A stretch of DNA of 64,000 bases from Scolanthus callimorphus (lineage: Eukaryota; Cnidaria; Anthozoa; Actiniaria; Edwardsiidae), in the NCBI GenBank assembly GCA_033964015.1, contig CM066914.1, positions 17,253,637 to 17,317,636 of the forward strand. Direction: 5' to 3'. The notes beneath the pieces were generated by a model. The model did no database searches and was not told the origin of the DNA. It was given only the letters and a program-made list of their open reading frames with translations. This document shows positions 1 through 11,183 of the stretch, piece by piece (positions within the stretch are counted from its first letter, which is position 1; each line of letters opens with the position of its first letter). Made by a program: the position numbers and the translations under genes.

Positions 1-66
1 TGCTATATTATATTAGAGTAAATATTGACAGAAATAATTCATTAATTTCTTGTTTGTGCTCTTCAG

Positions 67-198
67 ATCATGATGAGGCTAGCTAAAGTAATGGAAGAGT
101 GTTGGTATCACAACCCAGAAGCAAGGTTAACTGCTCTCCGCATAAAGAAGACACTACAGAATCTCAGCCAAGCTGCAGAATCTGTAGAATGTGCATAG
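67..198 (+). CDS. TGF-beta/BMP/activin type I receptor, last exon (partial)
   Basis: The segment follows a cttcag acceptor and reads 43 codons to a TAG stop. It contains the sequences [11 protein letters not shown] and [12 protein letters not shown], which are the hallmark end of the kinase domain in TGF-beta-superfamily type I receptors (ALK family). These are membrane serine/threonine kinases that phosphorylate SMADs after ligand binding. Only the last helix of the kinase lobe and a short tail are present. The extracellular domain, membrane segment, GS box and catalytic residues lie to the left of the window. The tail after the KKTL helix is about a dozen residues, normal for the family. 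I cannot tell the BMP-type from the activin-type subgroup from this exon alone. Confidence 0.88.
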   Translation: MMMRLAKVMEECWYHNPEARLTALRIKKTLQNLSQAAESVECA

Positions 199-569
199 GT
201 GCCTTAGAGGTTCGTGCAAATTGCGTTACACATTGCAGAGGTGTTTACACGGGTCCGTGTAACATTTTGAGCGCTCTGTAACATGAGCTCGCCTGAAAAG
301 GGCTAGTTTCCAGGCCATTACCGTGGAACCGTCATCGATGACGTTATACCACGTGACCATCTTGATGCAACTCGTGTGAACTTGCACGGTTCCGTGAACC
401 GGCACGAAAACGGAACCTTACCGGTCAAAAGTTGTACCTGTTTTTTGCAGGTCCCAAACTCGTACACTTTGCCGTGCAAAAAATCGTCCAGTTCCGCCCA
501 ACTCTTGTGAACAGCGTCCGTAAGTGGGCCAGAATTAGTCCGGACCCGTGTAACCGGGGTCTGAATCAT

Positions 570-772
570 TAGCCGGTTTCACACTAGAGACGGAAAACTC
601 GTCTTTGTGTGAAACCGGGCGACGAGACGGATTTTTGACGGGAAATCTTAGTGTGAAATCGGGACGAGACGGAGTTTTGACGGGAAATCGTCTGAATTCA
701 TATCAGACGCAAAGCTCGTCATACGAAAAACCCGTCATGACGAGTTTTCCGTCCTAGTGTGAATACGGCTAA
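570..772. mobile_element. MITE, gtattcacactagagacgg family, copy 1
   Basis: The termini are inverted: ttagccggtttcacactaga at the left and ctagtgtgaatacggctaa at the right. The interior has repeated gacgagacgg and gacgggaaa blocks. It is related to the two copies at 7507-7731 and 7788-8014. There is no coding capacity, so it is a non-autonomous DNA element. Confidence 0.7.
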
Positions 773-1484
773 TTTCAAAAACCGAGACATAGTTTAAGTT
801 ATAGTAGTTTAGAATATGTCTCATACCCAACAGAAAATTTACCAGATGGGATTAATGAAATTCTGATAATCAAATAGTTTTAGAACTCTAAACTTTATCT
901 TTTTCTTCCCAGCTGCTCAAAACATTCTTTTAGCCTCTTCCCAAATAAGAAAATATTTATAATGATAGATTTTTTAAAGTAAATGTGGAGTTTATGAATA
1001 TGGGTTTTAGGGTGTCCGTTATGCAATTGTGCTTGTATTTATTTCAGATAGTATCAGGTTACGTAAATATTGTGCTTGAGAATGTATCCAAGGAGAAACG
1101 CTAAAATAATAATAGAGAAGGCTAGTTTTATTGTTATACGCCATTTGCATGTACTCTCTAGAAGAGATCAAAATAATGATAAGGGTTTCGTTTCTCCTGA
1201 CCGGGCTTATTATGTCGTTCTGCCAGCACTGTTTCGAAAAGAGCGCATTACAATTGGCTGCCGAAAGTAAATTAGACTAACGTTTTCTACGAGATTCTAT
1301 TCATCGAGGTCTTCAGTCTTCGTTTAGTTACCCAATCGGAATGCAAACTCGCGTTTCTCGACCTAAAACTACTCTCGAACGCCCGCGAGCAGGCTAACAG
1401 CATCCAACCCACGCTGCGTTATTATCCTAGGAACTTTGTTAACTATGGTGACAAGCAGCCCACTTGGGTGGCGCGACTGATAAT

Positions 1485-1762
1485 TGGCTGATTGCATTTT
1501 TAAACCGCACCAGGGGGTTGAGGACCTCCCTTAAAAAGACCCCTTCCCCTGGAATTTCAATTTTTTCTGGCAAAATACCCCTGGAAAATCTATTTTTGGA
1601 TAAAATGTCTCTGGGAAGTCTCCTTTTTTACCCCTCCCTCTTGGAATTTCCAGTCTCCAGACACCCCCCCTCCCGTGGAATTTCCAGAGCCCAATACAAC
1701 TCCCCTGGAAAATTTCCGTAGATTCCTCGACCCCCGGTGCGGTTTAAAAATGCAATCAGCCA
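1485..1762. mobile_element. small TIR element with cccctggaa-rich interior
   Basis: Left arm 1485-1512 (tggctgattgcatttttaaa, continuing ccgcacc) is matched by its reverse complement at 1736-1762 with essentially no mismatch. The interior is a string of degenerate cccctggaa / ctggaatttcca units about 20-30 bp apart. Confidence 0.65.
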
Positions 1763-2998
1763 TTAGCTACTTAAAAGGCCAATTCCCAATTTCACTCCTC
1801 ACAACAAACAGTACCTTCCAGTCGAGTTGTGAGCTATATTTACTTCAAATGTACCAGAACTTAGACAGGGCCTTGTCAAGGCTCTGGTTTCGTGGTTTCT
1901 GGACTATTGCAACATCTTGAATGTGCGGCAATGATTCAGTACGGCAAACCTATTGGAGAAGTCGTGAATTTTTGAGATTCTGTTGACGTCAAATTACGTA
2001 GTCAACGTAATATCGCACATTTTTCCAAAATCAATTTTGTCCGAAATTGTATCGATGACGTCATCGATGATGTTATACCACGTGACCGTCTTGATGCAAG
2101 CATTATTACAGTATTAGATTAGCCCCCATCAACACCAGAAGAGTGTCTGTTTTTAGAAACACATTTCCCCATAAAATTGAACAGACTCGCAGTTAACCAA
2201 CATGTAGGGCCCTGCTATACGCTTAGAAGCATCTCCAAGCCATCGAGTGAAATGCAACAAAAGCTGGTAGTTCTATTTTTAGTATTTGACTAACAGGAAA
2301 CTAACCAAGTAAACAAACGCATAGAAAACACCGAAAATATGTTACATGAGAGCAACACTAAACAAGATTCCAAGGTCTGGATAATCCTACATGGATAAAT
2401 TTTCAGTCGAGAAGACTATATCTTACCCCATGTTTGGTCGCTGGCTCCCTGACACTGTACTCTGCACATTTGAAACGTTGCAGTTTTAATTACTTATCGA
2501 GATGTATATAATATCGTTTTCTCGTTGTATATACACACAATATATAACAATCTACTACATTTGTATTTTAACATGGTAAATGTGTTTTTATTTTTAGTTC
2601 AGGCCTAACTATATATACTCTTGTAAATAATATGTTATTGAATAGAATATACGTGATTAGACAAAAGTTTTAAATAGCTTGTGGATTATGTTTATTTGCA
2701 AAGTAGATTAAAGTTCTTTTTAAAGAAGATTAATGTGTTGCTGTGGTGTATCTTCGAACCAGAGTCACAAAAACAATATACCAATTTCGACCAAGAGAAA
2801 ATGATCCCCAGAACGCAACCCCATGACCCATCTGAGTGGCAGTAGTTCTAAAAATAGATTTCCGTCTAAAAATAGATTTCCCGAACGAAGTCGAGGGAAC
2901 ATCGAGATAAATTGTTGCCCGCGCGGGCTACATCGCCAGTCGGGAAAATAAAAAACAACATGGTTTATTTAACTGTGTATTTCCTTTTTGCTATATAA

Positions 2999-3125
2999 AA
3001 ACACTTGATGACTGCACTCTCAGGAAACAGCAAGTTTTGTTTCCCTCGAATTTCGATGTTTCCGAGGCGAGATTCTCGGGAAAACAAAACTCACTGTTTC
3101 CCTCGAGAGCAGTCATTAAGTGTAT
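2999..3125. mobile_element. foldback hairpin element
   Basis: The arm aacacttgatgactgcactc around 2999-3020 pairs with cagtcattaagtgt around 3110-3123. The inner gggaaaacaaaactcactg block pairs with caagttttgtttccc. It forms an imperfect hairpin of about 125 bp with no reading frame. Confidence 0.5.
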
Positions 3126-4184
3126 AGTACTTCACCACGTGACCTTGATTTAGCCAATAAGAGCGCGCGCTAGGTTGGAGTGAACACTCGCTATATAACA
3201 ATTTGTTTTATTCCCCTGAGGCCTCGCATATATCGAAATAAGTATATTTGGTGGCCATGAATTTCGGCTGGTTTTCTGCGAGGAAGCGCAGAAAAGACGG
3301 TGGAGTGTAATTATCTTTATTATATACTGTGACCAGATATCCATGTGATAAAGCAGTAAATACAAAATCGTATCAGTGAAGTGATACGATATCTCTTCAC
3401 GGCAAGAATAAGATGCAATTTGTCTTTATTTTTTGCATTTTATCTGACTCAGAGTAAGCAAATTAGACTCGCTCGTTCGCGTTATGACACGAAAACTCAT
3501 GAATAAAAACGATATCAAGTTATTTCCATGTAATAATCTCTATTTATCAATTATAGCTATATACGATATAATGCGCGCTCTGATTGGTCCAAATCTATGC
3601 TCTGTTTCACCGATAAAGTTAAGGTTCTCCCCCGTTATATCATTAAAGCATTAGAGCACAACTTTCTTTGAATTTACCGGCAAATAGAGCACTTTGGATG
3701 TTCGGAGAGACACTAGAGATTTTACAAGAAGACATTCTTAGGAGCTCTTTCCCAACGGCGTCATCCTTTTTCTCATTGGTTGACACGCCTAGCATAATAT
3801 ATTTGAATCCAATTTTTAATATCAAAAATAAAATTGCCGTTCGGCATTAAACAGGAGGAACACGACTGTGCAAACAACTGATTATCGTTAATGGAAAAGA
3901 GCCTTAAAATGATCCTACTTCAATACCTTATTAATCGACAAAAAAATATTAAAAATAGGGCAGCTGCCTAAACAGGTCTACTAATTTGGTAATAAACTTT
4001 CCCCAAGCCATTCAATCAAACTATGGTTTGAAAAACAGACACGCGAAGTTAGTTTAATTTTTTAATATGATATTGATGTCAAATGTTTTTTCTCATTTCG
4101 CTTTATATGATCTGTCATCTCAAGCAACAAGACTACATTTGCTGTTTGATTCATTGCATATTTAATTAAAAGTATATCCCGGGG

Positions 4185-4790
4185 TTGTACTGCAGTAGCC
4201 TGCCCGGTCTTCCGTGGTAGCCTTCCGCAGTATCTATCACAGACCTAGAGCGCTACCAGAAGCTCTATGCGCATTATTATTTACCCGTGTCTATCGTACG
4301 ATGAAGCTCTGAGAGCGGCTAACTATAGTGCAAATTACAGGAGCCGCCAGCAAATCACAAGCGTGCATCTACTGTTCCCCCTTGTGAAAACAGACCGCCT
4401 TCGTTTGAGTTTCATATATTCTAATGCCAAAGATGTAAATTCTATGTTGATAGTAAATATTTCTAATATTGTATATTAATAGTTTTAATTATAAATTTTC
4501 TCATTTATTGTAATTAGCTTTTAAATATATAGTCGAAGACCGAAAGCTCCGATATGATATTGTTTGATAACTTCCATCAGTTGTACCGCGTCGTCACTTT
4601 TATGCATTAACAGACGGCGTCGTGGACTGCGAATCCATCGGGGATCCTGTTGGTTGTGCCTTAGACCCGTTGGCTTAAGCATTTGGACTATATATTCTAC
4701 TTTAGTATATATTATTGTATGATTAGCGTATTTCAGCCAATTGGCTGTAAGGCTTTTTGAATAAGATATCATCTATCTATCTATCTAGTG
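4185..4790 (+). mobile_element. LINE non-LTR retrotransposon, truncated 3' end
   Basis: The + strand encodes, with small frame breaks, the C-terminus typical of CR1/L2-like LINE reverse transcriptases: ACPVFRGSLPQYLS, LERYQKL and YPCLSYDEALRAA (about 4190-4320). A 3' untranslated region of about 300 bp follows and ends in an (ATCT)n tail at about 4770-4787, typical for these elements. The RT palm and endonuclease are missing, so this is a dead 5'-truncated copy. It lies upstream of the K2P gene in the same orientation. Confidence 0.75.
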
Positions 4791-5021
4791 GTGTTTATCT
4801 TTGCATATTACAGTGTAACGGCGTTTTTTTTTCTTTAATACCAAAGTCGATTTAAGAGGTCTCATGTTATTTTATGCAGTGCACACTAAAATAGTGCCAG
4901 CAGGTGCAAGTTGGCTCTATAGCGCAAGTAATGGACTCGCCGCCAATTTGCGCCTTTTAATACTGTAAGCTACTGTAAACGTCTTGCTCCCAGTTTCTTG
5001 GTTGTTGCGCGAGGCAAGATC

Positions 5022-7290
5022 ATGGTTTGGGTAACAATGTTTGTGAGGTTCCTTCTCTTTGTTGCCTATCTTGCGTTGGGGATGTTGATTTTTAGAACAT
5101 TAGAAAGACCAACTACGATGCAGCACCGCGAAGAACTCGCACAAAAAAGACAAGATCTTCTCATCAACATGACCGCTACGTATAATATGACTAAGGCTGA
5201 AATTCTAGAATTTGTAAGGAAAGCAACCGTGGCGTTTGCCGAGCCGCCGATGGAGTGGAACTATTTGAATTCCTTTGCCTTTGCTCTACAGACCATCACA
5301 ACTATCGGTACGTCAAATGAATTTTTCTTTTGAAAACATTTCAGTGGAATTCAATTCAAATCGCCTTTCGATTATATATGGCCATATTTTTTAATTCAAA
5401 ACCTCGCAATTCTATCATTTTCCTGCGATTGATTTGCAAAAAAATCAAGTATTGTTAATTTTCGGTCCCTATAATAAGCGTTTCTGCATGATTCGACAGC
5501 GCAAACGCTGCATTGAATGGTTCTGATTTCCTGAAATTTTAATTGGCTTTTTAAAGAAATGCTACCTAAGAAAAACATCCTCTTTCCCCTAAAGCGTGAG
5601 GAGGAGAACGGTATTATCTAGCGCATAAGTTCATAAAAACCATCAAGAAAAGATATTCGTAGCAAATCTGCCGTCGTTCCTAAAAGCTGTCAAACACCTT
5701 AAGTGCGCTTGGCACTATCAGTATTAAAAGTATTCTACTTCTGTATTGAGAATGTACTCGACGTATGGGATCAGTTGAAATCGGGGAATTCTAGCCTCCT
5801 GACGTCACCTGCTCTCTGTTGCGCTTGTTTAGCTTACGCGCACATAAAATCCTTCTTCATATGCGCTACAATACAGATCGAGAGCATCCCAGGACATTCC
5901 TCACAAGAGGAGAAACGGTCGACACCTTTTGTGGGCTATTTACAGAACACTCCAGGGATGAACAAGCCAAAACGAAAGGCTTTGTCAGTTAGGAAATCGT
6001 CTGACACACTTCAGGATCTTATCTCACAAAAAGTTAGTCATAATTTGTCTTATGGCGCAGTTGGAGTACCCATAAATAATCTGCGCTCTGCTATCTCCGA
6101 CGTAACAATTTTTTCTGTATTTAGATTGTGCTGGCATAATTTTTACCATAATTTGAGAAAACGAGCACAATTTTTGATCTTTTCAATGAAATAGCACTGT
6201 CAGCATAATCGGCATGTACTTTAGGAGCTTTTAAGACGAATTTTCAATTGTTTCTGACAAACAAAAATGAAAAGTTATAGGATAAAACTTCGCGTGACAG
6301 CAGTCCTTGGCGTGTCGCTACATATAAAACTTAAAAACTTTTAGTGTCAACCTGTGAAAAAACCTGTTTGCCCCCCCCCCCCCCCCCCCCCCCCCACCCA
6401 CCACACCACTCACACACAGAAAAAAGGATGACCAAGGCGGATAGCAAAAACGTTTTAGCTACGGCCTTGCTAAAGTTAGTTGTATTCTCTTCGTTTAGTT
6501 AGTTGTTAGTTGTATTCTAACTTCGTTTTAGAGCAAACAAAAGAGACAAAACAATGGATGCTCAAAAAGTATTGATCACGTGGTACATAAACTATGCATT
6601 AGTACGTGGTACATGAAAAGCGCCTCACGCGACCAATTTGAAGCAGTCGCCGGGGGTGGCAGAAATACCGAAGTTTGCCGCGCTTTAGTGGATGCATAGT
6701 AACAATATCCTTGTATTTTTACAGGCTATGGTATCATCGTTCCTGTTACCAAAGGCGGGCGTGTCTTATGTATATTCTATGCATTATTCGGTATCCCTGT
6801 GGCAGCTCTATTGCTCCAGAGCGTCGGTCAAGCCCTGTGCCAGTACATCTCAGCTTTGATCCGCTACGCGGAGATTAAATGCATGGGTGTGGATGAGCCG
6901 AGCCGCGTGGCACACAAGTGTGTTTATGCGACATTCGCGTTTTATGTTTTGATCGTGCTTGTCGGCGCGGCGATCTACCAGGCGATAGGCGAAGGGCCTT
7001 TCCTAGAAGGGATCTACGCTTGGTTTGTCACTTTCACTACCATAGGATATGGGGACATTGTGCCAGGAGGGAGGTCCAGGAACCCGTGGGTTATCTGGAT
7101 AAGACTTATATTAATTCTAACTGGACTTAGTGTGACGTCGAGCGTGCTGAATTCTATAGCGTCTTACTTAGAGAGTCGGGATGCTAGTGCGGTTTGCCGC
7201 TGTGTCGTCACGGAGTGTTCTGGGATGCGCTTAGCAAAGACCAGTCAGTGTGCGAGTAACGAAATAGAGCTCGACAAAGGTAGTCTTTGA
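5022..7290 (+). CDS. two-pore-domain potassium channel (K2P/KCNK), two exons
   Basis: Exons are 5022-5307 and 6725-7290, giving 283 residues. The ATG at 5022 directly precedes the first membrane segment. Exon 1 holds M1 (FVRFLLFVAYLALGMLIF), an extracellular cap with two N-glycosylation sequons (NMT at two places), and the first pore helix ending TTIG. Exon 2 starts with the rest of the first selectivity filter (GYGIIVP). It continues with M2 (CILYALFGIPVAALLL), M3 (FAFYVLIVLVGAAIY), the second filter TTIGYGD and M4. The intron splits the first GYG filter after base 1 of the first Gly codon, a position recurrent in animal K2P genes. K2P channels carry background potassium leak current at the plasma membrane. 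The cytosolic tail is only about 45 residues and Cys-containing, shorter than in most KCNKs. The TWIK/TASK/TREK subtype is not resolved. Confidence 0.9.
6371..6395. repeat. poly-C tract of 25 bases in the K2P intron
   Basis: An uninterrupted run of 25 C is followed by ccaccacacc/cacacaca. It is a simple repeat and a candidate i-motif (C strand) or G-quadruplex (G strand) sequence. It lies about 330 bp before the exon 2 acceptor. Confidence 0.9.
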
Positions 7291-7452
7291 GCTGTTAGTA
7301 AGCTTAACGTGACCAACGGACCTATTCCAGTCCACGGCTGGCAAATCTGAAATGACTTGCACTGGCACATTTTCAGCCATATTTGTTGAAAAGTCTTCCA
7401 TGTTGCGAGGTTATCGCATGTTTTTCTGCTCACAACAAATGACTGGCATATA

Positions 7453-7458
7453 AATAAA
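7453..7458 (+). promoter_or_regulatory. polyadenylation signal AATAAA after K2P
   Basis: A canonical AATAAA lies about 165 bases after the K2P stop codon, before the MITE pair that starts at 7507. It is the first such hexamer downstream, so it is the likely mRNA end. Confidence 0.55.
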
Positions 7459-7506
7459 CTAAAGAAGTTGGTCTTACCATGGAGTTATGCTTCCTGGTCC
7501 CAACAC

Positions 7507-7731
7507 TAGCCGTATTCACACTAGAAACGGAAAACTCGTCTGAGACGAGTTTCTCGTCAGAAAAAGTTCCTGCTTTATGTCAATTCTGCTCAGAAACACT
7601 TGCTTGTTATCTGTCTAAACTTTCTCCTTCAAAAAAATTGTTTTCACGTGATCACAGAAGAACAGGGAACCATATTCAAGGCGAGAAACTCGTCTCAGAC
7701 GGGAAACTCGTCTCTAGTGTGAATACAGCTA
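7507..7731. mobile_element. MITE, gtattcacactagagacgg family, copy 2
   Basis: The element is about 225 bp with inverted ends: tagccgtattcacactaga at the left and ctagtgtgaatacagcta at the right. The sub-terminal gagacgagtttctcgtc is itself palindromic. It is nearly identical to the copy at 7788-8014, which lies only about 56 bp away. Confidence 0.85.
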
Positions 7732-7787
7732 CTTTTACGTGACCAGAACGGTAATCAGGCGCGAGCAAAGTTGCGTTTGCGCTTGAA

Positions 7788-8014
7788 TAGCTGTATTCAC
7801 ACTAGAGACGGAAAGTTCGTCTGAGACGAGTTTCTCGTCAGAAAAGGTTCCTGTCTTATGTCAATTCTACTCAAAAACACTTGCTTGTTATCTGTCTAAA
7901 CTTTGTTCTTCAAAAAAAAATTGTTTTCGCGTGATCACAGAAGAACAGGGAACCATATTCAAGGCGAGAAACTCGTCTCAGACGAGTTTTCCGTCTCTAG
8001 TGTGAATACAGCTA
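7788..8014. mobile_element. MITE, gtattcacactagagacgg family, copy 3
   Basis: Ends are tagctgtattcacactagag at the left and ctctagtgtgaatacagcta at the right. The interior matches copy 2 apart from scattered substitutions. Both copies are in the same orientation downstream of K2P. Confidence 0.85.
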
Positions 8015-8317
8015 ATGACTTGAATCGAGTATACTTTGAGAATTCGTTTGTAACATAATAAAATGAAAAAAAACTAAAGAAATGCAAATAACAAGTTAAT
8101 CTGATAGCAGAAAGCATCGATGAAAAACTATTTACCATCCTGACCCAGGAAAAGAGGCAAAATACTCGTGTAAAGTAGTCTCAGTATTTTTATTTTATCA
8201 AAAAATAAATAGATGTTTATTGCTAATTATGTTTATGCACGGACACCAAATGTTTTGGTGTTGTTTTGGGCGATACAAAATTGTATACCGAAGGCCCGAA
8301 CGCTAAGACGTTTTGAA

Positions 8318-8766
8318 TTAAAGCCGGGGAAATACGAGGCACAGAATCCCTCAACTTGTCGAGCAACATTGTTGCGTTGCAAGTCTAATGTTTGTTGCTC
8401 GTTTTTCATCAAATTCTCAACTTGTCGCGCAACATTTTGTTTTGATGATCACACATGCGAGACCAAGGCGAATTTGGCCCCTTGGCACTTCATTTCTATT
8501 GACCAACCAACTTGAATCGTAGGCAAAATGTTGCGCGACAAGTTGTGTGTTTGATGAAAAACGAGCAACAAAGCCAGAATTTGTGTCTCAAAGTAGACCC
8601 ACGCTCTACTTCGCGCAACAAGTTTTCACAACCTGCAACAAATGTTTTGTTGCGCGACAAGTTGCGGCGCGAGATGAAAAACGCGCAACATCGATCATCA
8701 ACTTGCAACGCAACAATGTTGCGCGACAAGTTGAGGGATTTTGTGCCTCGTATTTCCCCGGCTTAA
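8318..8766. mobile_element. foldback element with internal cttgtcgcgcaacat repeats
   Basis: The left end (taaagccggggaaatacgag, about 8319) is inverted at the right end, which finishes in cgtatttccccggctta. The arms extend for about 80 bp. The core motif caacttgtcgcgcaacat recurs in both orientations many times inside. The several 77-109-codon frames here are by-products of the repeat. Confidence 0.75.
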
Positions 8767-9544
8767 CACGTGCCAAAACGCTAGTGTCCACCAATAAACT
8801 CGCAGCATTTTGAAAGCACGCTTTCTTTCCAGTCTCGCCGCAAACAACGCGGGAAAACGTTCCTGTCCACGCTTGAACGCAAATAGGAATAACATACAAC
8901 CACTGTCTTATTTTAACTACTAAAAGGTTGCTCACAATTCGTTTATTTGCTATTTAAACTTATAATGAAAATTAACTAGTGTGTTAAGTAAGGTGGCTGT
9001 TGTGACAAGTAAATGAATATTTTAAAATTACTTATACAAAAGTGTCACTTGATAGCATAATTATTTAAGAATTTAGTCATCAATATGTTAAACGTATAAA
9101 ACCACCCTTAAATAATGTAATAATATCCGTATTTCACAGCTAATCATATGACCATAGTTGTCCATTACCTAGTCAATATATTATTGTGTCTACACAAAAT
9201 CCATTCCTTTCCCATCATTGTTGTACCATAACAAAGTATGTCACCTATACGCTGCCTACAATCATCCACAAAAGTGTTGAGAATTTTATGCCTACAGTCA
9301 TCACAGATCACCACACTAGGAAATGCGGAGTTTGTTGTGACAAACTCAAACCACTACCCTTCTCTTTATCACCTCGTCCCTAAAACTCTACGTTGTTTTT
9401 CCAAACGAAGTTGAAATAGAAAAAGGAATTTTAAGGAGATATTCTCAACTACTTTTGTTGCTGACTGCAGGCTCTAGCTAGAACACTGAATGAGGACCTA
9501 ACCCCAGGGGGGTACTAGGATCTAAGAGGGCAGACGGAGCTTCA
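8767..9544. other. intergenic, nothing recognised
   Basis: I see no splice-bounded coding segment, RNA gene or clear repeat in this AT-rich stretch between the foldback element and the tandem array. Confidence 0.5.
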
Positions 9545-9690
9545 AATTTGATACCCAAAAAAGTACCTGAGCCATAAATTTGATACCCAAAAAGTACCTG
9601 AGCCATAAATTTGATACCCAAAAAAGTACCTGAGCCATAAATTTGATACCCCCAAAAAATACCTGCTCCCAAATTTGATACCCAAAAAAA
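9545..9690. repeat. tandem repeat, ~32-bp unit, about 5 copies
   Basis: The unit aaatttgatacccaaaaaag followed by tacctgagccat repeats about every 31-32 bp. The last copies diverge. It generates an artefactual reading frame on the minus strand rich in GIKF/SGTF repeats. Confidence 0.85.
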
Positions 9691-11183
9691 ACTTTTTTAG
9701 CCTAAAAAGGCTATTTAATACCAGCATACACATGATGCCCGTCCCATTATGTTTCCCGGAAATAGCTTGATGATCAACTAGCCTGTCAGAAGTTTTAACC
9801 CCCAAAATACCCGTAGAATTTTCAACCCTGTCATTTTTATATCCGAGTACCCCCATGGGACCTAACAACTAACAGAGTATGCCTAATCAGATCAAAACCC
9901 TGATTACTATTAGAACGTTGAATACAGGGATTATGGAATATGCGCTATAACATCATTTTATTGGAGAGTAAATAAACAAAGCTCTCGTATTTAAAAAAAA
10001 AAGAGATCAAAGCCCATGTCCGATGGGTGTGACAATGTTGTGATCCTGCTTGTTATGTTTATCAAATATGACTATTCAAAATAAGAGCATTAATTTGCTG
10101 TTCTATAACTACATATCACTTAAATCAGTTCTAGACCAACGGATGGATAGAAATTCCATGAGAATTAGATGGATTGAGTTCACTACGTTTACTGTCTTAC
10201 TAGAGTTTTTAAGCTCTATGCTCATTAAAATTGGCTACTGAACTATATGCCATGCCCATCAAACACAGTAATCCCACACATCTGTTCTAAATACAGTTGT
10301 TAGAAAGTTTTATATGGCCTTGATATAATATAATATTTATATAATGTTATTGTTTAGTGTGTTAGACTCACTTCTCTTTGGTATATATATATACAAATTG
10401 ATAATTAAATATCCATGAGTGGTCTAAACTAACTCGGTGTGTCATCTCTGACCTGGAGATAAAAGCAAAAAGAGAATTGTTCAATGTCAATAATAATAAT
10501 AACAACAATAGCAACAATAAGGTATCAAACTGACAAACCTCCTAGAAATATTTTTACAACAACACACTGACAGTAATTTCAGCTATCTGTTTCTTTACAA
10601 GTGTTGTTTTTGTTATGACAGAAAGACAAGTGACTGCACCAGATGAAACAGGGCAAGAAGCTGAATGGCTTAGATGGTTTTGTCTTGCAGAACAGAAAAA
10701 AACTCAAAATCCCAAACCAGAGTGACCTCTTTTTTAATGTGCAGCACAAAACAGTGCATTTAGCTGAAATGAAACCATAACATTTCTTTTAAGACAGATT
10801 GTTTTAGTGATTTGAGCAACGTGCAGCCAAAAAATCAGCTACTAGAAAGTACGAAACCTATTGGCTTTATTTTGAGCATGTTATGAAAGGTTTGCATGCA
10901 AAAAGTATTCCATCAGGAAATCTTGAAAGCAACCTATGAAAATACATTTCAAAGTAATTTACATACAATATTATAGGGATTTGGATAGAATGTCTCTTGA
11001 CATGGAGTTTTCCTATTATAGTATTCCAGATTGTGAACTTATGAAATTTCATTTCTCCACTTTCCATGAGAATTTCACTGGCAGGATGAACCCAAGTTAT
11101 TACTTTCTCCCAAAGTAAACCAAAATCAAGCCAAAACGTTCTTAACTTTTGAGTAACTGGATTTTGGCCTAGCAAAATTTGTC
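9691..11183. other. intergenic / COQ10 3' flank
   Basis: AT-rich sequence with an (AAT/AAC)n microsatellite near 10490-10520. The part from about 10866 to 11183 is probably the 3' UTR of the minus-strand COQ10 gene. No other exon is recognised. Confidence 0.5.
10866..10871 (-). promoter_or_regulatory. polyadenylation signal for COQ10
   Basis: On the minus strand this reads AATAAA, about 315 bases beyond the COQ10 stop codon. It is a plausible mRNA end; position is the only support. Confidence 0.4.

Larger units (their letters stand above)
199..4179. other. intergenic stretch with small inverted-repeat elements
   Basis: I see no coding exon here. The stretch contains a foldback element at 570-772, a 27-bp inverted repeat pair at 1485-1512/1736-1762, and a hairpin at 2999-3125. 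The motif gatgttataccacgtgacc recurs around 335-358 and 2068-2088. Reading frames inside 1464-1920 lie within the repeat and have no family resemblance. Confidence 0.6.

Noticed and set aside
8213..8935. Overlapping frames of 77-109 codons on both strands
   Set aside because: All lie in the foldback element with inverted cttgtcgcgcaacat repeats and mirror each other.
9478..9868. Minus-strand frames with repeated GIKF/SGTF peptides
   Set aside because: They are translations of the 32-bp tandem repeat at 9545-9690.
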